Virus record (IMG/VR): IMGVR_UViG_3300048928_000194
Coordinates: 1-34,158 of that record
Length of the DNA stretch: 34,158 nt
Source: a virus
Strand: one strand, 5' to 3'
The notes under the pieces: model-generated
What the model saw: the letters and a program-made list of their open reading frames with translations, nothing else
Database searches by the model: none
What the model was told of the DNA's origin: nothing
Translations under genes and position numbers: made by a program
Shown here: positions 17,174 through 25,669 of the stretch, piece by piece
Position numbering within the stretch: the stretch's first letter is position 1
How the letters are laid out: the number at the start of each line of letters is the position of its first letter

Positions 17174-18331
17174 TTACGCTCCTTCACCGGTTGCAGGAGC
17201 GGCAGTAGCGGCACCGGATGCCAGCGCCTGCATGGCGAGCGCCAGCTCGCGCGCGATGACTTTCGCCGCGTCCGCTTCCGGGGTGTCGCTCTCCTCCGGC
17301 TCAAGAACTTCGATGTTCTCAATCAGGCACCCTGCTTCGTAATCCTCGATAACGAAATCGACTTTTACCTGCTCGTAGTTTTCCACCTGGTCGAGCTGCG
17401 GGTTTTCGATGAGGTGGCGGCGGTGACCGTCCTCGTAGAGATAGATGGAAATGTTATCCAGCGTGGTAATAAAAATGCTGTTCGCCGGGAAGAACGGCGC
17501 GCGCACCGCCTGCAACTGTCCGATAGTCTTCTGGCCGATAATCAGCTCACCAGCGAGCTGTTCGCTGTTCGGCTGGAATTTATTGATCATCGGGAAATAT
17601 TTGTCGGTCAGAATGCGACGACCACAAATCACGACCATATCCGGATTTTCGCGGTGGATTTCAGCAATCAGCGACTCATGCGCATCCATAACCAGCGCGT
17701 CGAGATTTTTGTAATGACCGGCTTTGCCAACTTTGATGGTCGGGGAAATCACCTTTCCGCTTTCGTCCGTGACGCTGCTCATCACGCGCTCTGGCGCGTC
17801 GTTGCGGTATTTCTGCAACCAGCCGACCGCCACATCCTGAAGAAGCGGATTGTTCTGGCGGTCAGAGGTTGCCGCACGGCTCACGCCGTTAAAGCCAATG
17901 GTGATGTAATCCAGCGCCTGACGTTTGACGATCGCGTCGCGGATGCGGGTCTGGAAATCCTGAAAGCGCGCCCACAAATCGAGCTTGTTATATTTCAGGT
18001 GGTAATCGAAGTTCACCGGCTTACAGAAATAGCGGTAAGCATCCATCTTCGAAAAATCGGCGGTCTGGCGCTTAACACCGTTGTCGGTGTCGGCGGTGCT
18101 GGCAATGGTGCCGTTAACATCGATGCCGACTTTCTCTTCGGTCAGCTCGCGCACCACCACCATGTTGATCTGTTGCAGAAAGGAGGACGATTGCTGGATT
18201 TTTTCAAACAGCGTCTGCGTTACCGACGGCTCAACGCTGAATTTTTTATTCAGGTCTTCAACCCCGATGCCGTTCAGCTCGGCGAGGCGAGTCAGGTACT
18301 GGTTAAACTTGAAACGTGTCTCTTTACGCAT
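17174..18331 (-). CDS. N: Major capsid protein precursor gpN
   Basis: This HK97-fold capsid protein starts MRKETRFKFNQYLTRLAELNG, the hallmark P2-type N-terminus; in P2 the first 31 residues are removed by the gpO protease. At 385 aa it is longer than P2 N (357 aa) because of a C-terminal extension rich in Ala, Thr and Gly (about residues 350-385). A good AGGA site precedes the start. The order O-N-M-L is the P2 head operon. Confidence 0.97.
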   Translation of the reverse strand: MRKETRFKFNQYLTRLAELNGIGVEDLNKKFSVEPSVTQTLFEKIQQSSSFLQQINMVVVRELTEEKVGIDVNGTIASTADTDNGVKRQTADFSKMDAYRYFCKPVNFDYHLKYNKLDLWARFQDFQTRIRDAIVKRQALDYITIGFNGVSRAATSDRQNNPLLQDVAVGWLQKYRNDAPERVMSSVTDESGKVISPTIKVGKAGHYKNLDALVMDAHESLIAEIHRENPDMVVICGRRILTDKYFPMINKFQPNSEQLAGELIIGQKTIGQLQAVRAPFFPANSIFITTLDNISIYLYEDGHRRHLIENPQLDQVENYEQVKVDFVIEDYEAGCLIENIEVLEPEESDTPEADAAKVIARELALAMQALASGAATAAPATGEGA

Positions 18332-18360
18332 TGTATTTTCCTGTTGTGAAATTGGTCGGA

Positions 18361-19218
18361 TTAGCAGTCGGTCAGGGTGACGGATGCCCCTTCGCCGCCG
18401 GTGCTGAGCGTGCGGCGCGGCTGCGTCCCATCCGGTGTTTTGTCCAGGGTGGCGGTGATCGCACTGAGCTTCGCGCCGGTTGTGGTTGCCTGGTCAATCA
18501 GGCGCTGATTCAGCGTGGCGATTTCGCTTTCGAGAGATGAAAAGCGCGTCTCAGCGCTGTCGGTGCTGGTCTGCACACGCTCGGCGATGGTGGTGACCGC
18601 TTCATGCACGTCGCTGAAACGCGCGTCGTCGCTGGTCTGTTTGCGGTTGAAAATGGATTTAACGGAGTCGGTCAGTTTGTTAAGCAGGGTGTCGGGCACG
18701 TCCTCAAACTCCAGCTCGGCCAGGGAGGCGACAGAGAAGAGATTCTCCGGGCTCATCTTGAAACGCTGTAGCGGGTTGTGTTTCGCCTTGCTGCAAAACT
18801 CCAGATACTCAGTGCCAAGGCTTGCCGGGTCATCAGTGACGGCCAGGCCGACCAGATAGCACTTGCCGCTGTTGGCAAAGTTCGGCTGAATTTCCATGGA
18901 GGTATAAACCTTCTGGCCTTTTGTCACCATATCGACCAGGGTGTCGAGCGGCGCGATTTTGCCGTAGAGCGCCAGCTTGCCGTTAAGCGCGGAGTTGTCC
19001 TCGATTGTCTCCGCTTTAAGCTCGATCACATCGCCGTAACGGGCAAACGCGCCATCCGGCAGAAGCCCGCGCAGATGCTCAAGGTTGATGCGGCAACCGT
19101 AGACGCGCGGGTCGAATGAATCGGCCATTTCCTGAATATCCGTCGCGCTGATTACACGCCCGTCGCAGGTGTCGCCCTCTACGCCGATACGAAAGAATTT
19201 TGATACTTTTTTTGCCAT
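18361..19218 (-). CDS. O: Capsid scaffold and maturation protease gpO
   Basis: The 285-aa protein is close in length to P2 gpO (284 aa). The N-terminal serine protease triad of P2 (Asp19, His48, Ser107) is conserved at exactly those positions: Asp in TCDGR, His in INLEHLRG and Ser in KVYTSMEI. The C-terminal half is a helical scaffold that directs capsid assembly. An AGGA ribosome site precedes the start. It heads the O-N-M-L-X-lysis-R-S operon and diverges from P. Confidence 0.97.
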   Translation of the reverse strand: MAKKVSKFFRIGVEGDTCDGRVISATDIQEMADSFDPRVYGCRINLEHLRGLLPDGAFARYGDVIELKAETIEDNSALNGKLALYGKIAPLDTLVDMVTKGQKVYTSMEIQPNFANSGKCYLVGLAVTDDPASLGTEYLEFCSKAKHNPLQRFKMSPENLFSVASLAELEFEDVPDTLLNKLTDSVKSIFNRKQTSDDARFSDVHEAVTTIAERVQTSTDSAETRFSSLESEIATLNQRLIDQATTTGAKLSAITATLDKTPDGTQPRRTLSTGGEGASVTLTDC

Positions 19219-19391
19219 CGTCAGGAGTCCTGATTGTGTGAAGGATTGCGTTCTGTCGGGGTGTAGTTTCCCGGCTCGTCCGCTGGTTCGCCATCAGTCA
19301 CAGATGGCTTGCCGCCTGCACATCAGCCCCTTAGCGAATCGCTGCCCGTGCTTCAGTAGCCTTGCCCTGTACTGATTACGGCGAGGCACCC
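19219..19391. promoter_or_regulatory. Divergent late promoter region between O and P
   Basis: This 173-base gap separates the oppositely directed head operon and terminase genes. In P2 it carries two Ogr-dependent promoters. On the minus strand TGT-N12-ACC and TGT-N12-CCA occur, both one base off the TGT-N12-ACA consensus, so I call the region and not exact sites. Confidence 0.6.
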
Positions 19392-21161
19392 ATGACCATC
19401 ACCACCGACACCACTCTCCTGAACGACCCGCGACGGCAGGCCGCGCTGCTTTACTGGCAGGGATTTTCCGTGCCGCAAATCGCGGAAATGTTGCAGACCA
19501 AACGCCCGACGGTGCAGAGCTGGAAACAGCGCGACGGATGGGATGAGACCGCCCCGCTAGACCGGGTGGGGAACACGCTTGAGGCGCGCCTGATTCAGCT
19601 TTACGCCAAGCCCGAGCTGACCGCGCATGATTTCAAGGTTGCTGATTTTCTGGCGCGCCAGCTGGAGCGCTTCGCCCGCATCAATCGTTACGGCCAGACC
19701 GGCAACGAGGCGGATCTCAATCCCAGGGTGGCGAACCGTAACAAGGGCGAGCGTAAGAAGCCGAAAAAGAACTATTTCAGCGAAGAGGCGATCGGGAAAT
19801 TACAGGAGATTTTTTTCGATCAGTCTTTCGGCTATCAGCTTGGCTGGCACAAGGCGGGGCTTGAGCACCGTATTCGCCACATCCTGAAATCCCGCCAGAT
19901 TGGCGCGACATTTTATTTTGCCCGCGAGGCGCTGCTGCGCGCCCTTGCGACCGGCCAGAACCAGATATTTTTATCGGCATCGAAAACACAGGCGTATGTG
20001 TTCCGCAAATACATCATCGCGTTTGCGAGGCTGGTTGATGTTGACCTGAGCGGCGACCCGATTGTCATCGGCAATAACGGCGCAGAGCTGCTTTTCCTCG
20101 GCACCAACAGCAACACCGCGCAGAGTCATAACGGCGACCTGTATGTCGACGAGATTTTCTGGATACCCAACTTCCAGAAATTACGCAAAGTTGCCTCGGG
20201 TATGTCGTCACAAAAGCACCTGCGCACGACCTATTTTTCGACCCCGTCCTCACTCGGTCACGGTGCTTACCCGTTCTGGTCAGGCGACCTGTTTAACCGC
20301 GGGCGCGCCAGCGCCAGCGAGCGGGTCGAGATTGATATCAGCCACGCCGCACTCGCGCACGGTGTGGCCTGCGCCGATGGTCAGTGGCGTCAGATTGTGA
20401 CCATCGAGGACGCACTCGCCGGGGGCTGCACCCTGTTTGACCTGGACACACTGCGCCGCGAAAACAGCGCGGACGACTTCCGCAATCTATTTATGTGTGA
20501 GTTTGTCGATGACAAGGCGTCGGTATTCCCGTTCGAGGAGCTGCAACGCTGCATGGTCGACAGCATGGAGGAGTGGGAGGACTACGCGCCGTTTGCCGAC
20601 CGGCCATTTGGTCAGCGTGTGGTATGGATTGGTTACGACCCGTCTCACCGGGGCGACAGTGCCGGGTGCGTGGTTATCGCGCCGCCGGTGGTCGCCGGGG
20701 GCAAATTCCGCATCCTGGAGCGCCATCAGTGGAAAGGCATGGACTTTGCCACCCAGGCCGAGTCCATCCGCGCCCTGACGCAGAAATATAACGTGGAGTA
20801 CATCGGCATTGACTCGACCGGTCTCGGTCAGGGCGTGTTCCAGCTTGTGCGCTCGTTCTATCCGGCTGCGCGTGATATCCGCTACACCCCGGAAATGAAA
20901 ACCGCAATGGTGCTCAAGGCCAAGGACACCATCACGCGCGGTTGCCTGGAGTATGACGTCAGTGCAACCGACATCACACAGTCGTTTATGTCGATCCGTA
21001 AAACCATGACCAGCAGCGGGCGCAGCGCCACCTACGAGACCAGCCGCACCGAGGAAGCCAGCCACGCAGATTTAGCCTGGGCAACCATGCACGTACTGAT
21101 TAACGAACCGCTGACCGCCGCAACCGGCCAGCCATCATCCTCCATTCTGGACTTCAACTGA
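19392..21161 (+). CDS. P: Terminase large subunit, ATPase gpP
   Basis: The 589-aa protein (P2 P is 590 aa) powers DNA packaging. An N-terminal helix-turn-helix (SVPQIAEMLQTKRPTVQSWK, about residues 26-45) precedes the ATPase core. The core has an atypical Walker A around KSRQIGATF (about 166-174) and Walker B LYVDEIFW (about 248-255). The C-terminal nuclease-fold part has acidic clusters GYDPSHRGDS and GIDSTGLGQG. The ATG at MTITTDTTLLND is chosen over an earlier in-frame codon by family length. It overlaps Q by one base. Confidence 0.96.
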   Translation: MTITTDTTLLNDPRRQAALLYWQGFSVPQIAEMLQTKRPTVQSWKQRDGWDETAPLDRVGNTLEARLIQLYAKPELTAHDFKVADFLARQLERFARINRYGQTGNEADLNPRVANRNKGERKKPKKNYFSEEAIGKLQEIFFDQSFGYQLGWHKAGLEHRIRHILKSRQIGATFYFAREALLRALATGQNQIFLSASKTQAYVFRKYIIAFARLVDVDLSGDPIVIGNNGAELLFLGTNSNTAQSHNGDLYVDEIFWIPNFQKLRKVASGMSSQKHLRTTYFSTPSSLGHGAYPFWSGDLFNRGRASASERVEIDISHAALAHGVACADGQWRQIVTIEDALAGGCTLFDLDTLRRENSADDFRNLFMCEFVDDKASVFPFEELQRCMVDSMEEWEDYAPFADRPFGQRVVWIGYDPSHRGDSAGCVVIAPPVVAGGKFRILERHQWKGMDFATQAESIRALTQKYNVEYIGIDSTGLGQGVFQLVRSFYPAARDIRYTPEMKTAMVLKAKDTITRGCLEYDVSATDITQSFMSIRKTMTSSGRSATYETSRTEEASHADLAWATMHVLINEPLTAATGQPSSSILDFN

Positions 21162-22195
21162 TGAGCAAAAATAAAAAGAAATACACACCGAAACCGCGCC
21201 AGCAGACTACTGTACCCGCACAGAGCATGGAGGCATTTACCTTCGGCGAACCGGTGCCGGTGCTCGATAAGCGTGACATTCTGGATTATGTGGAGTGCAT
21301 CGATAACGGTCAGTGGTACGAGCCGCCGGTCAGCTTCTCGGGGCTGGCGAAAAGCATGCGCGCCGCCGTTCACCACAGCTCGCCGATTTACGTGAAGCGT
21401 AATATTCTCGTGTCGACTTATATTCCGCACCCGCGCCTTTCCCGGCAGGATTTCAGCCGCTTCGCGCTCGATTACATGGTATTCGGGAATGCGTTTATTG
21501 AGGAGCGCCTGAGCGTCACAGGTAAGCCGGTGAAGTATGAAACCTCCCCGGCTAAATACACCCGGCGCGGCGTCGAACAGGACACCTACTGGTATATTCA
21601 GAATTTCACAAAACCGCACCAGTTTGCGCCCGGCTCGGTATTCCACCTGCTGGAGCCGGATATCAACCAGGAGCTTTACGGGGTGCCGGAATACTTGAGC
21701 GCCCTTAACTCGGCCTGGCTTAACGAGAGCGCCACGCTGTTCCGTCGCAAGTATTACCAGAACGGCGCGCACGCCGGTTACATCATGTATGTCACTGACG
21801 CGGCGCAAAGCAGTACTGACGTTGAGGCGCTGCGCAAGGCCATGCGAGACTCGAAAGGGCTCGGCAATTTCAAGAACCTGTTTTTCTACGCGCCGAACGG
21901 AAAGGCCGACGGCATTAAAATTGTGCCGCTGAGCGAGGTCGCTACCAGAGACGATTTTTTCAATATCAAAAAGGTAAGTGCGGGAGACCTGCTTGATGCG
22001 CACCGCATCCCGTTTCAGCTGATGGGCTGCAAGCCAGAAAATGCGGGCTCTGTCGGGGATGTAGAAAAGGTGGCAAAGGTGTTTGTGCGCAACGAATTGA
22101 TTCCGTTGCAGGCGCGCTTTCAGGAGCTTAACGAGTGGGCGGGCGAGGAGATCGTCAGGTTCCAGAAATACAGCCTCGACGGCGACAACGAATAA
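21161..22195 (+). CDS. Q: Portal protein gpQ
   Basis: At 344 aa it is exactly the length of P2 gpQ. Twelve copies form the ring at the head vertex through which DNA enters and leaves. The family segments AFTFGEPVPVLDKRDILDYVEC and the C-terminal KVFVRNELIPLQ are present. A terminator follows directly. Confidence 0.97.
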   Translation: MSKNKKKYTPKPRQQTTVPAQSMEAFTFGEPVPVLDKRDILDYVECIDNGQWYEPPVSFSGLAKSMRAAVHHSSPIYVKRNILVSTYIPHPRLSRQDFSRFALDYMVFGNAFIEERLSVTGKPVKYETSPAKYTRRGVEQDTYWYIQNFTKPHQFAPGSVFHLLEPDINQELYGVPEYLSALNSAWLNESATLFRRKYYQNGAHAGYIMYVTDAAQSSTDVEALRKAMRDSKGLGNFKNLFFYAPNGKADGIKIVPLSEVATRDDFFNIKKVSAGDLLDAHRIPFQLMGCKPENAGSVGDVEKVAKVFVRNELIPLQARFQELNEWAGEEIVRFQKYSLDGDNE

Positions 22196-22203
22196 TCCAC
22201 CTC

Positions 22204-22226
22204 AGCCGCCTACGGGCGGCTTTTTC
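22204..22226 (+). terminator. Intrinsic terminator after portal gene Q
   Basis: Stem AGCCGCC/GGCGGCT with a small loop is followed by five T, nine bases after the Q stop codon. Confidence 0.9.
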
Positions 22227-22489
22227 ATTCCCCCGCACCAGACGCCTTGAGCACGCGCACACGGCGCGCTGTCGTCTTGTCTCATCTTTAACACCTTAGC
22301 CGTCCCCGACGCCTCAGCGCACCGCCCAGGGCGTAAATAAATTAATTATTTATGCCTCCGGCGCGCAGTGCTTTCCCCGCCTCGCCTGCCCGCTTTCCGG
22401 GTCGGTTTTAATGCAGTTGCATAAGAACTTCGGATCCTTGGGAACCTTGGAGCGGATCATTACCAGACGGGGCAAGAAACGCATGCAAA
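22227..22489. other. cos region without genes
   Basis: About 260 bases hold no gene. They contain the cos cut site, an AT-rich dyad (AAATAA...TTATTT, about 22334-22352) next to it and an inverted repeat at the right end. Binding sites for the terminase should lie here. Confidence 0.7.
22368..22386 (-). other. cos: cos: phage cohesive-end sequence
   Basis: On the minus strand this reads GGCGAGGCGGGGAAAGCAC, the 19-base cohesive end that I recall for P2. It sits just after the portal gene, at the standard place in P2-like genomes, and marks the ends of the packaged linear DNA. Confidence 0.93.
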
Positions 22490-22510
22490 CTAATGCAACA
22501 GATGCATGCG
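22480..22510 (-). terminator. Inverted repeat at the end of the small membrane gene
   Basis: Arms CGCATGCA and TGCATGCG are separated by 15 bases and overlap the stop codon of the minus-strand gene at 22490. On the minus strand the repeat is followed by TTTCTT. It could be a weak terminator at the edge of the cargo locus. Confidence 0.4.
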
Positions 22511-22801
22511 CTCTAAATAAAAGGACATATGATTGTTTTTAAACGGATTTATTGACCATCGGAACGGGATAAAACTCAGTAAATTTTCCAACAAGAGCAA
22601 CGGTGAAAACAGCCAGGATAATCGAAGATAAGCCATGAAAAGAATCATAGAAAGAAAGGGGCTAAACGTTTCGCACAGGCTTGTAAAGTCGCTAATCCTG
22701 CCCAGCAAATCCTTCGAAATATACCCTAATGCGGACTCTGAAATAATTAGAAATAAAATAATTGCAACAATAACATAAATCGCTGTTTTTTCCTTTATCA
22801 T
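22490..22801 (-). CDS. Small membrane protein of unknown function, cargo locus
   Basis: The 103-aa protein is strongly hydrophobic, with predicted membrane segments at about residues 7-28 (AIYVIVAIILFLIISESALG) and 46-80 (FLSMILFMAYLRLSWLF followed by LLLLENLL). It ends with a short basic tail. No family is recognised. It is AT-rich and sits between cos and the retron-like genes, where P2 carries tin and old. It could be an unrelated exclusion protein or a part of the neighbouring system. Confidence 0.55.
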   Translation of the reverse strand: MIKEKTAIYVIVAIILFLIISESALGYISKDLLGRISDFTSLCETFSPFLSMILFMAYLRLSWLFSPLLLLENLLSFIPFRWSINPFKNNHMSFYLERMHLLH

Positions 22802-22869
22802 TTTCTGTCTTGCCCTTTGACGAGCATGATCAATTTTTAAGCAAAAATGCTACAACAAAGCTAATTGAA

Positions 22870-23037
22870 ATGGCAGAAAACTATCTTAAATTGAAAATGC
22901 TGGCTGATAAACGGATGGCTATCGCTGTAACAAAAGCATTACGCGAGATACATGCCAGTCGTATGGAGACTGTTGAGCAAGTGAAGGTACTAATTTCTTT
23001 ATATAAGCCTATTTATAAACCTATAATATCACAGTGA
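22870..23037 (+). CDS. Small helical protein, uncertain
   Basis: A short plus-strand frame starting MAENYLKLKMLADKRMAIAV, about 55 aa, helical and charged, ending YKPIYKPIISQ. The frame is open to a TTG at 22810, and no good ribosome site is seen for either start. It converges on the OLD-like gene and diverges from the small membrane gene. It is either a true small gene or a relic. Confidence 0.35.
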   Translation: MAENYLKLKMLADKRMAIAVTKALREIHASRMETVEQVKVLISLYKPIYKPIISQ

Positions 23038-23049
23038 GATCTTATGATA

Positions 23050-24390
23050 CTAAAATTCTCTCTGCAGAAACGATCTCACTTGTTGACGAAAACGCTCACA
23101 CTCTTCCGGTTTTAAATTTTCAAGGTATCTGTAAACACGATTCTCATCCCACCCATTACCGTATGTTTTAACTACACCACGATATGCTTGTTTATCTCGA
23201 TTTTTCTCTCCATTAATGCGCACCCGTGGAATGCTAAGATCAGCCTCGTATGCTTGATAAAAATCTTTTTCGATACTTTGGAATGGTATGCAAAGTGTAT
23301 TATTACCCGCAGCGTGACGCAATTGGGCTTGGTCTCCATCTAATATCGACATTACGTTTTCCTGCGTAGAAAAAAAATTCTCTTCCTTATTTCGACGCAT
23401 TAGATCTATAACATTAGACCCACCACCAACATATATTATTTTATAAGTATAAAAATATTCATTTTTTACTGAATCTATAATATATTCAAGAAATCCTTGC
23501 AAAGTATCATCTTCGGTCAAGATATATTTATCCCACCCCTTGAACCCAAACAATATGCTTTTGATATAATTGTACGAACGCCTTTCTATTAGTGTACCTC
23601 CTTCATTCTCTGACATATAATAGAGTTCATCATTGTGAAGTGTTTGCATCAAGGCAAGAGAATGTGTAGTAAAAAGAATATTAACAAAATGTTCTCGACA
23701 AAAATCCCTCAGAATCTTCACAAGGTGAATTTGTGCTGATGAATCCAATGATATATCAATTTCGTCGATAACAATTAATCTACGCTTGAGATCAATCATT
23801 CTGTACAAATTTAATACAAAGTATTCCCCAGAACTAAAGTAATCTTCTCTGATATAAGTTCCATTATCATTGATTCTAAAGTAATACTTTTCACTTTTAA
23901 CTGAAAAAGATTTAAGATTATTATATGATTCTGTTTGATATACAAAATTTAATATTCTAATCAAATCAACTGGAGTTTCAAATGTCTCAAATGCAATACT
24001 TTTTCTTAATTCAGTGTCAATTTTACTAAGCGCTGGGAAATTATTAAATCTCATTCCATGAGGGATTGGCAACTCTACATATAAATTATTTTTTATATAA
24101 TCAGGAACAATTTGTTTTGTATCTATCGCTTTTAACTTACTATCATAAAAATATGTCACTGACTCCCCACCAATAATATACTCAATAACACTCCCGCTAT
24201 TAAAAATATATTTTGAAGAAGTCTTCAAAAAAGTATCTGCTGATTGAAGGTTTTTTATCGCTTTAATTAAAGTTGTTTTCCCAGTTCCATTTTTACCTAC
24301 TATACACATCAATCTATTCTCAGAGAGATCGATTGAAAAAGACATTCTGTAAACATGCTGTATGTTACGTATATCAATAGAAATATTCAT
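23050..24390 (-). CDS. OLD-like ATPase-TOPRIM protein, predicted retron effector
   Basis: This 446-aa protein joins an ABC/SMC-type ATPase to a TOPRIM nuclease domain. Visible motifs are Walker A GKNGTGKTT (32-40), signature-like SSGEYF (about 184-189), Walker B RLIVIDEID (about 203-211) and switch His in TTHS (about 242). The TOPRIM part has acidic LTEDDT (about 291-296), VGGGSNV (about 325) and LDGD (about 348-351). The layout is that of OLD nucleases, as in P2 Old and the effector of retron Eco8. It starts three bases after the RT stop, so both come from one transcript. The likely role is a toxin held in check by RT-msDNA and released by phage infection; that is inferred from known retrons. 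Confidence 0.85.
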   Translation of the reverse strand: MNISIDIRNIQHVYRMSFSIDLSENRLMCIVGKNGTGKTTLIKAIKNLQSADTFLKTSSKYIFNSGSVIEYIIGGESVTYFYDSKLKAIDTKQIVPDYIKNNLYVELPIPHGMRFNNFPALSKIDTELRKSIAFETFETPVDLIRILNFVYQTESYNNLKSFSVKSEKYYFRINDNGTYIREDYFSSGEYFVLNLYRMIDLKRRLIVIDEIDISLDSSAQIHLVKILRDFCREHFVNILFTTHSLALMQTLHNDELYYMSENEGGTLIERRSYNYIKSILFGFKGWDKYILTEDDTLQGFLEYIIDSVKNEYFYTYKIIYVGGGSNVIDLMRRNKEENFFSTQENVMSILDGDQAQLRHAAGNNTLCIPFQSIEKDFYQAYEADLSIPRVRINGEKNRDKQAYRGVVKTYGNGWDENRVYRYLENLKPEECERFRQQVRSFLQREF

Positions 24391-24393
24391 AAG

Positions 24394-25386
24394 TTAATTC
24401 GCACTTTTATAAAAAACCATATCCACAACTGTATTTCCATATTTTTTTCTTAATTTATTTAGATAACTTTTATCTATTGTATTAATATGGTTAAGTAGTC
24501 CGGATATAACCCCCACCCCTTTTTCTTCTACTTCTCTGTCACTGAGAACATCAGTTTTTTTTATTTTAGGATCAGATTTAACAGCTTTTATGAATTTGCT
24601 TTTATCGGTGACATAGAAATGAATTAAATGTTCAACTCTTTTTTTAACTCGAATATCAACAGAAATTTTCCCTGAAGGTAAAACTACCATGCCGAGTAAT
24701 TTTATTTTATTACCCTTTCGAACTAACTTTGTCTTTTGCTCATTGATTTTAAATACGCCCCCATTAAAATCCCTCAACATATTTCTGATAATAACAGGCA
24801 CATCATTAAAAGCTTCATCACTTGGAGAGGAAACTATTATATCATCAGCATATCTAGAGTATTTAAAACCTAGAGAAAAACAAAGTTGTTCAAGAGTATT
24901 ATCAAATTCATATAGACAAGCATTGCTTAAGGATGGAGAGGTAGCAAAACCAACAGGAAGAGAATCTTCTATAATAAGATAATTTAACAATACCTCGATA
25001 TAATCTCGAAGATCTGTAATAGGTATATTATCAATATTATTGACCATTATCTTCTTTATAAACTCACCTGAGATCGAGGCAAAAAAATCTTTAATATCAG
25101 TATTAAAAAAAACCTTACTGTCGGCATGAATTTTTATTGCATCATAAGTACTGCTACCTTTTCTATATGAAAAAACAACATTTTCATTCACTTTTAAATA
25201 TGAAAGAATAAATTCATTGATAAACTTATGATATTCTTTTAGCTTAGTATTAGGCTCAATAACTTCCCGCCCATCAAAATGACTAAACTTAATTTCTTGA
25301 GAAGGATTAAAAGATAAGAAGTTTTGGAAAGAATCCTTTTCGTAAAAGGCAATATTAAACGCTTTTTCGAGTGTTAAAGGTTTCAT
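24394..25386 (-). CDS. Retron-type reverse transcriptase
   Basis: A reverse transcriptase of 330 aa from the ATG at MKPLTLEKAFN; a TTG 15 codons upstream is also open, and neither start has a clear ribosome site. The polymerase motifs are FFNTDIKDFFASI (A), LPVGFATSPSLSNA (B) and YSRYADDIIVSS (C), the last with catalytic YADD at 179-182. There is no maturase or endonuclease domain, so it is not a group II intron protein. The VTG triad usual in retron RTs is replaced by LLG (KLLGMVVLPSGKISV). It follows a structured non-coding stretch and precedes an OLD-like gene, the retron order. Function predicted: copying the adjacent RNA into msDNA. Confidence 0.87.
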   Translation of the reverse strand: MKPLTLEKAFNIAFYEKDSFQNFLSFNPSQEIKFSHFDGREVIEPNTKLKEYHKFINEFILSYLKVNENVVFSYRKGSSTYDAIKIHADSKVFFNTDIKDFFASISGEFIKKIMVNNIDNIPITDLRDYIEVLLNYLIIEDSLPVGFATSPSLSNACLYEFDNTLEQLCFSLGFKYSRYADDIIVSSPSDEAFNDVPVIIRNMLRDFNGGVFKINEQKTKLVRKGNKIKLLGMVVLPSGKISVDIRVKKRVEHLIHFYVTDKSKFIKAVKSDPKIKKTDVLSDREVEEKGVGVISGLLNHINTIDKSYLNKLRKKYGNTVVDMVFYKSAN

Positions 25387-25468
25387 TAGGTGACAAATTT
25401 TATTTATTAAATTTTTGGATGGGATATGCAAAAATGGCAGAGATCAATAGTAAACCAATCGCCTATTT

Positions 25469-25668
25469 GCAAGATAACCTTTATCGAGGTTCAAAGCCTT
25501 ACTTCCTGTACATACCTTCACCAAACGGTAGAAGGTAGTACAAGAGTAACACTACATAAAGGCCTGTAGAGGCCAACATTATTGACTGGAGATGCTCCTA
25601 GTCGTTGGCATGAACTCACTCTAGATCAGAATTTAACCTTTGACAAGCTTTATAAAGGTATACGTTGC
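25469..25668 (-). ncRNA. Candidate retron msr-msd RNA
   Basis: About 200 bases upstream of the RT fold into retron-like elements on the minus strand. Outer arms at 25652-25668 and 25469-25484 both contain GCAA and CCTTTAT pairing blocks, a likely a1/a2 stem. Hairpin 25584-25603 (GACT-GGAG/CTCC-AGTC) and hairpin 25561-25574 (GGCC/GGCC) resemble msr stems. A long hairpin at 25507-25542, with stem blocks TGTAC, TACCTTC and ACC around loop GTTT, resembles the msd. The branching G and the exact ends cannot be fixed from sequence alone. Confidence 0.7.
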
Positions 25669-25669
25669 C

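Noticed and set aside
16475-18349. 624-aa plus-strand open frame opposite capsid genes M and N
   Set aside because: Long, but exactly antisense to two P2 head genes, with low-complexity, non-protein-like composition; a typical shadow in GC-rich DNA.
21032-22003. 323-aa minus-strand open frame opposite P and Q
   Set aside because: Antisense to terminase and portal genes with no recognisable domain or start signals.
24394-25386. Group II intron or diversity-generating retroelement
   Set aside because: No maturase or endonuclease domain, no intron ends and no template/variable repeat pair near the tail fibre gene; the neighbouring ATPase-TOPRIM gene and structured upstream RNA favour a retron.
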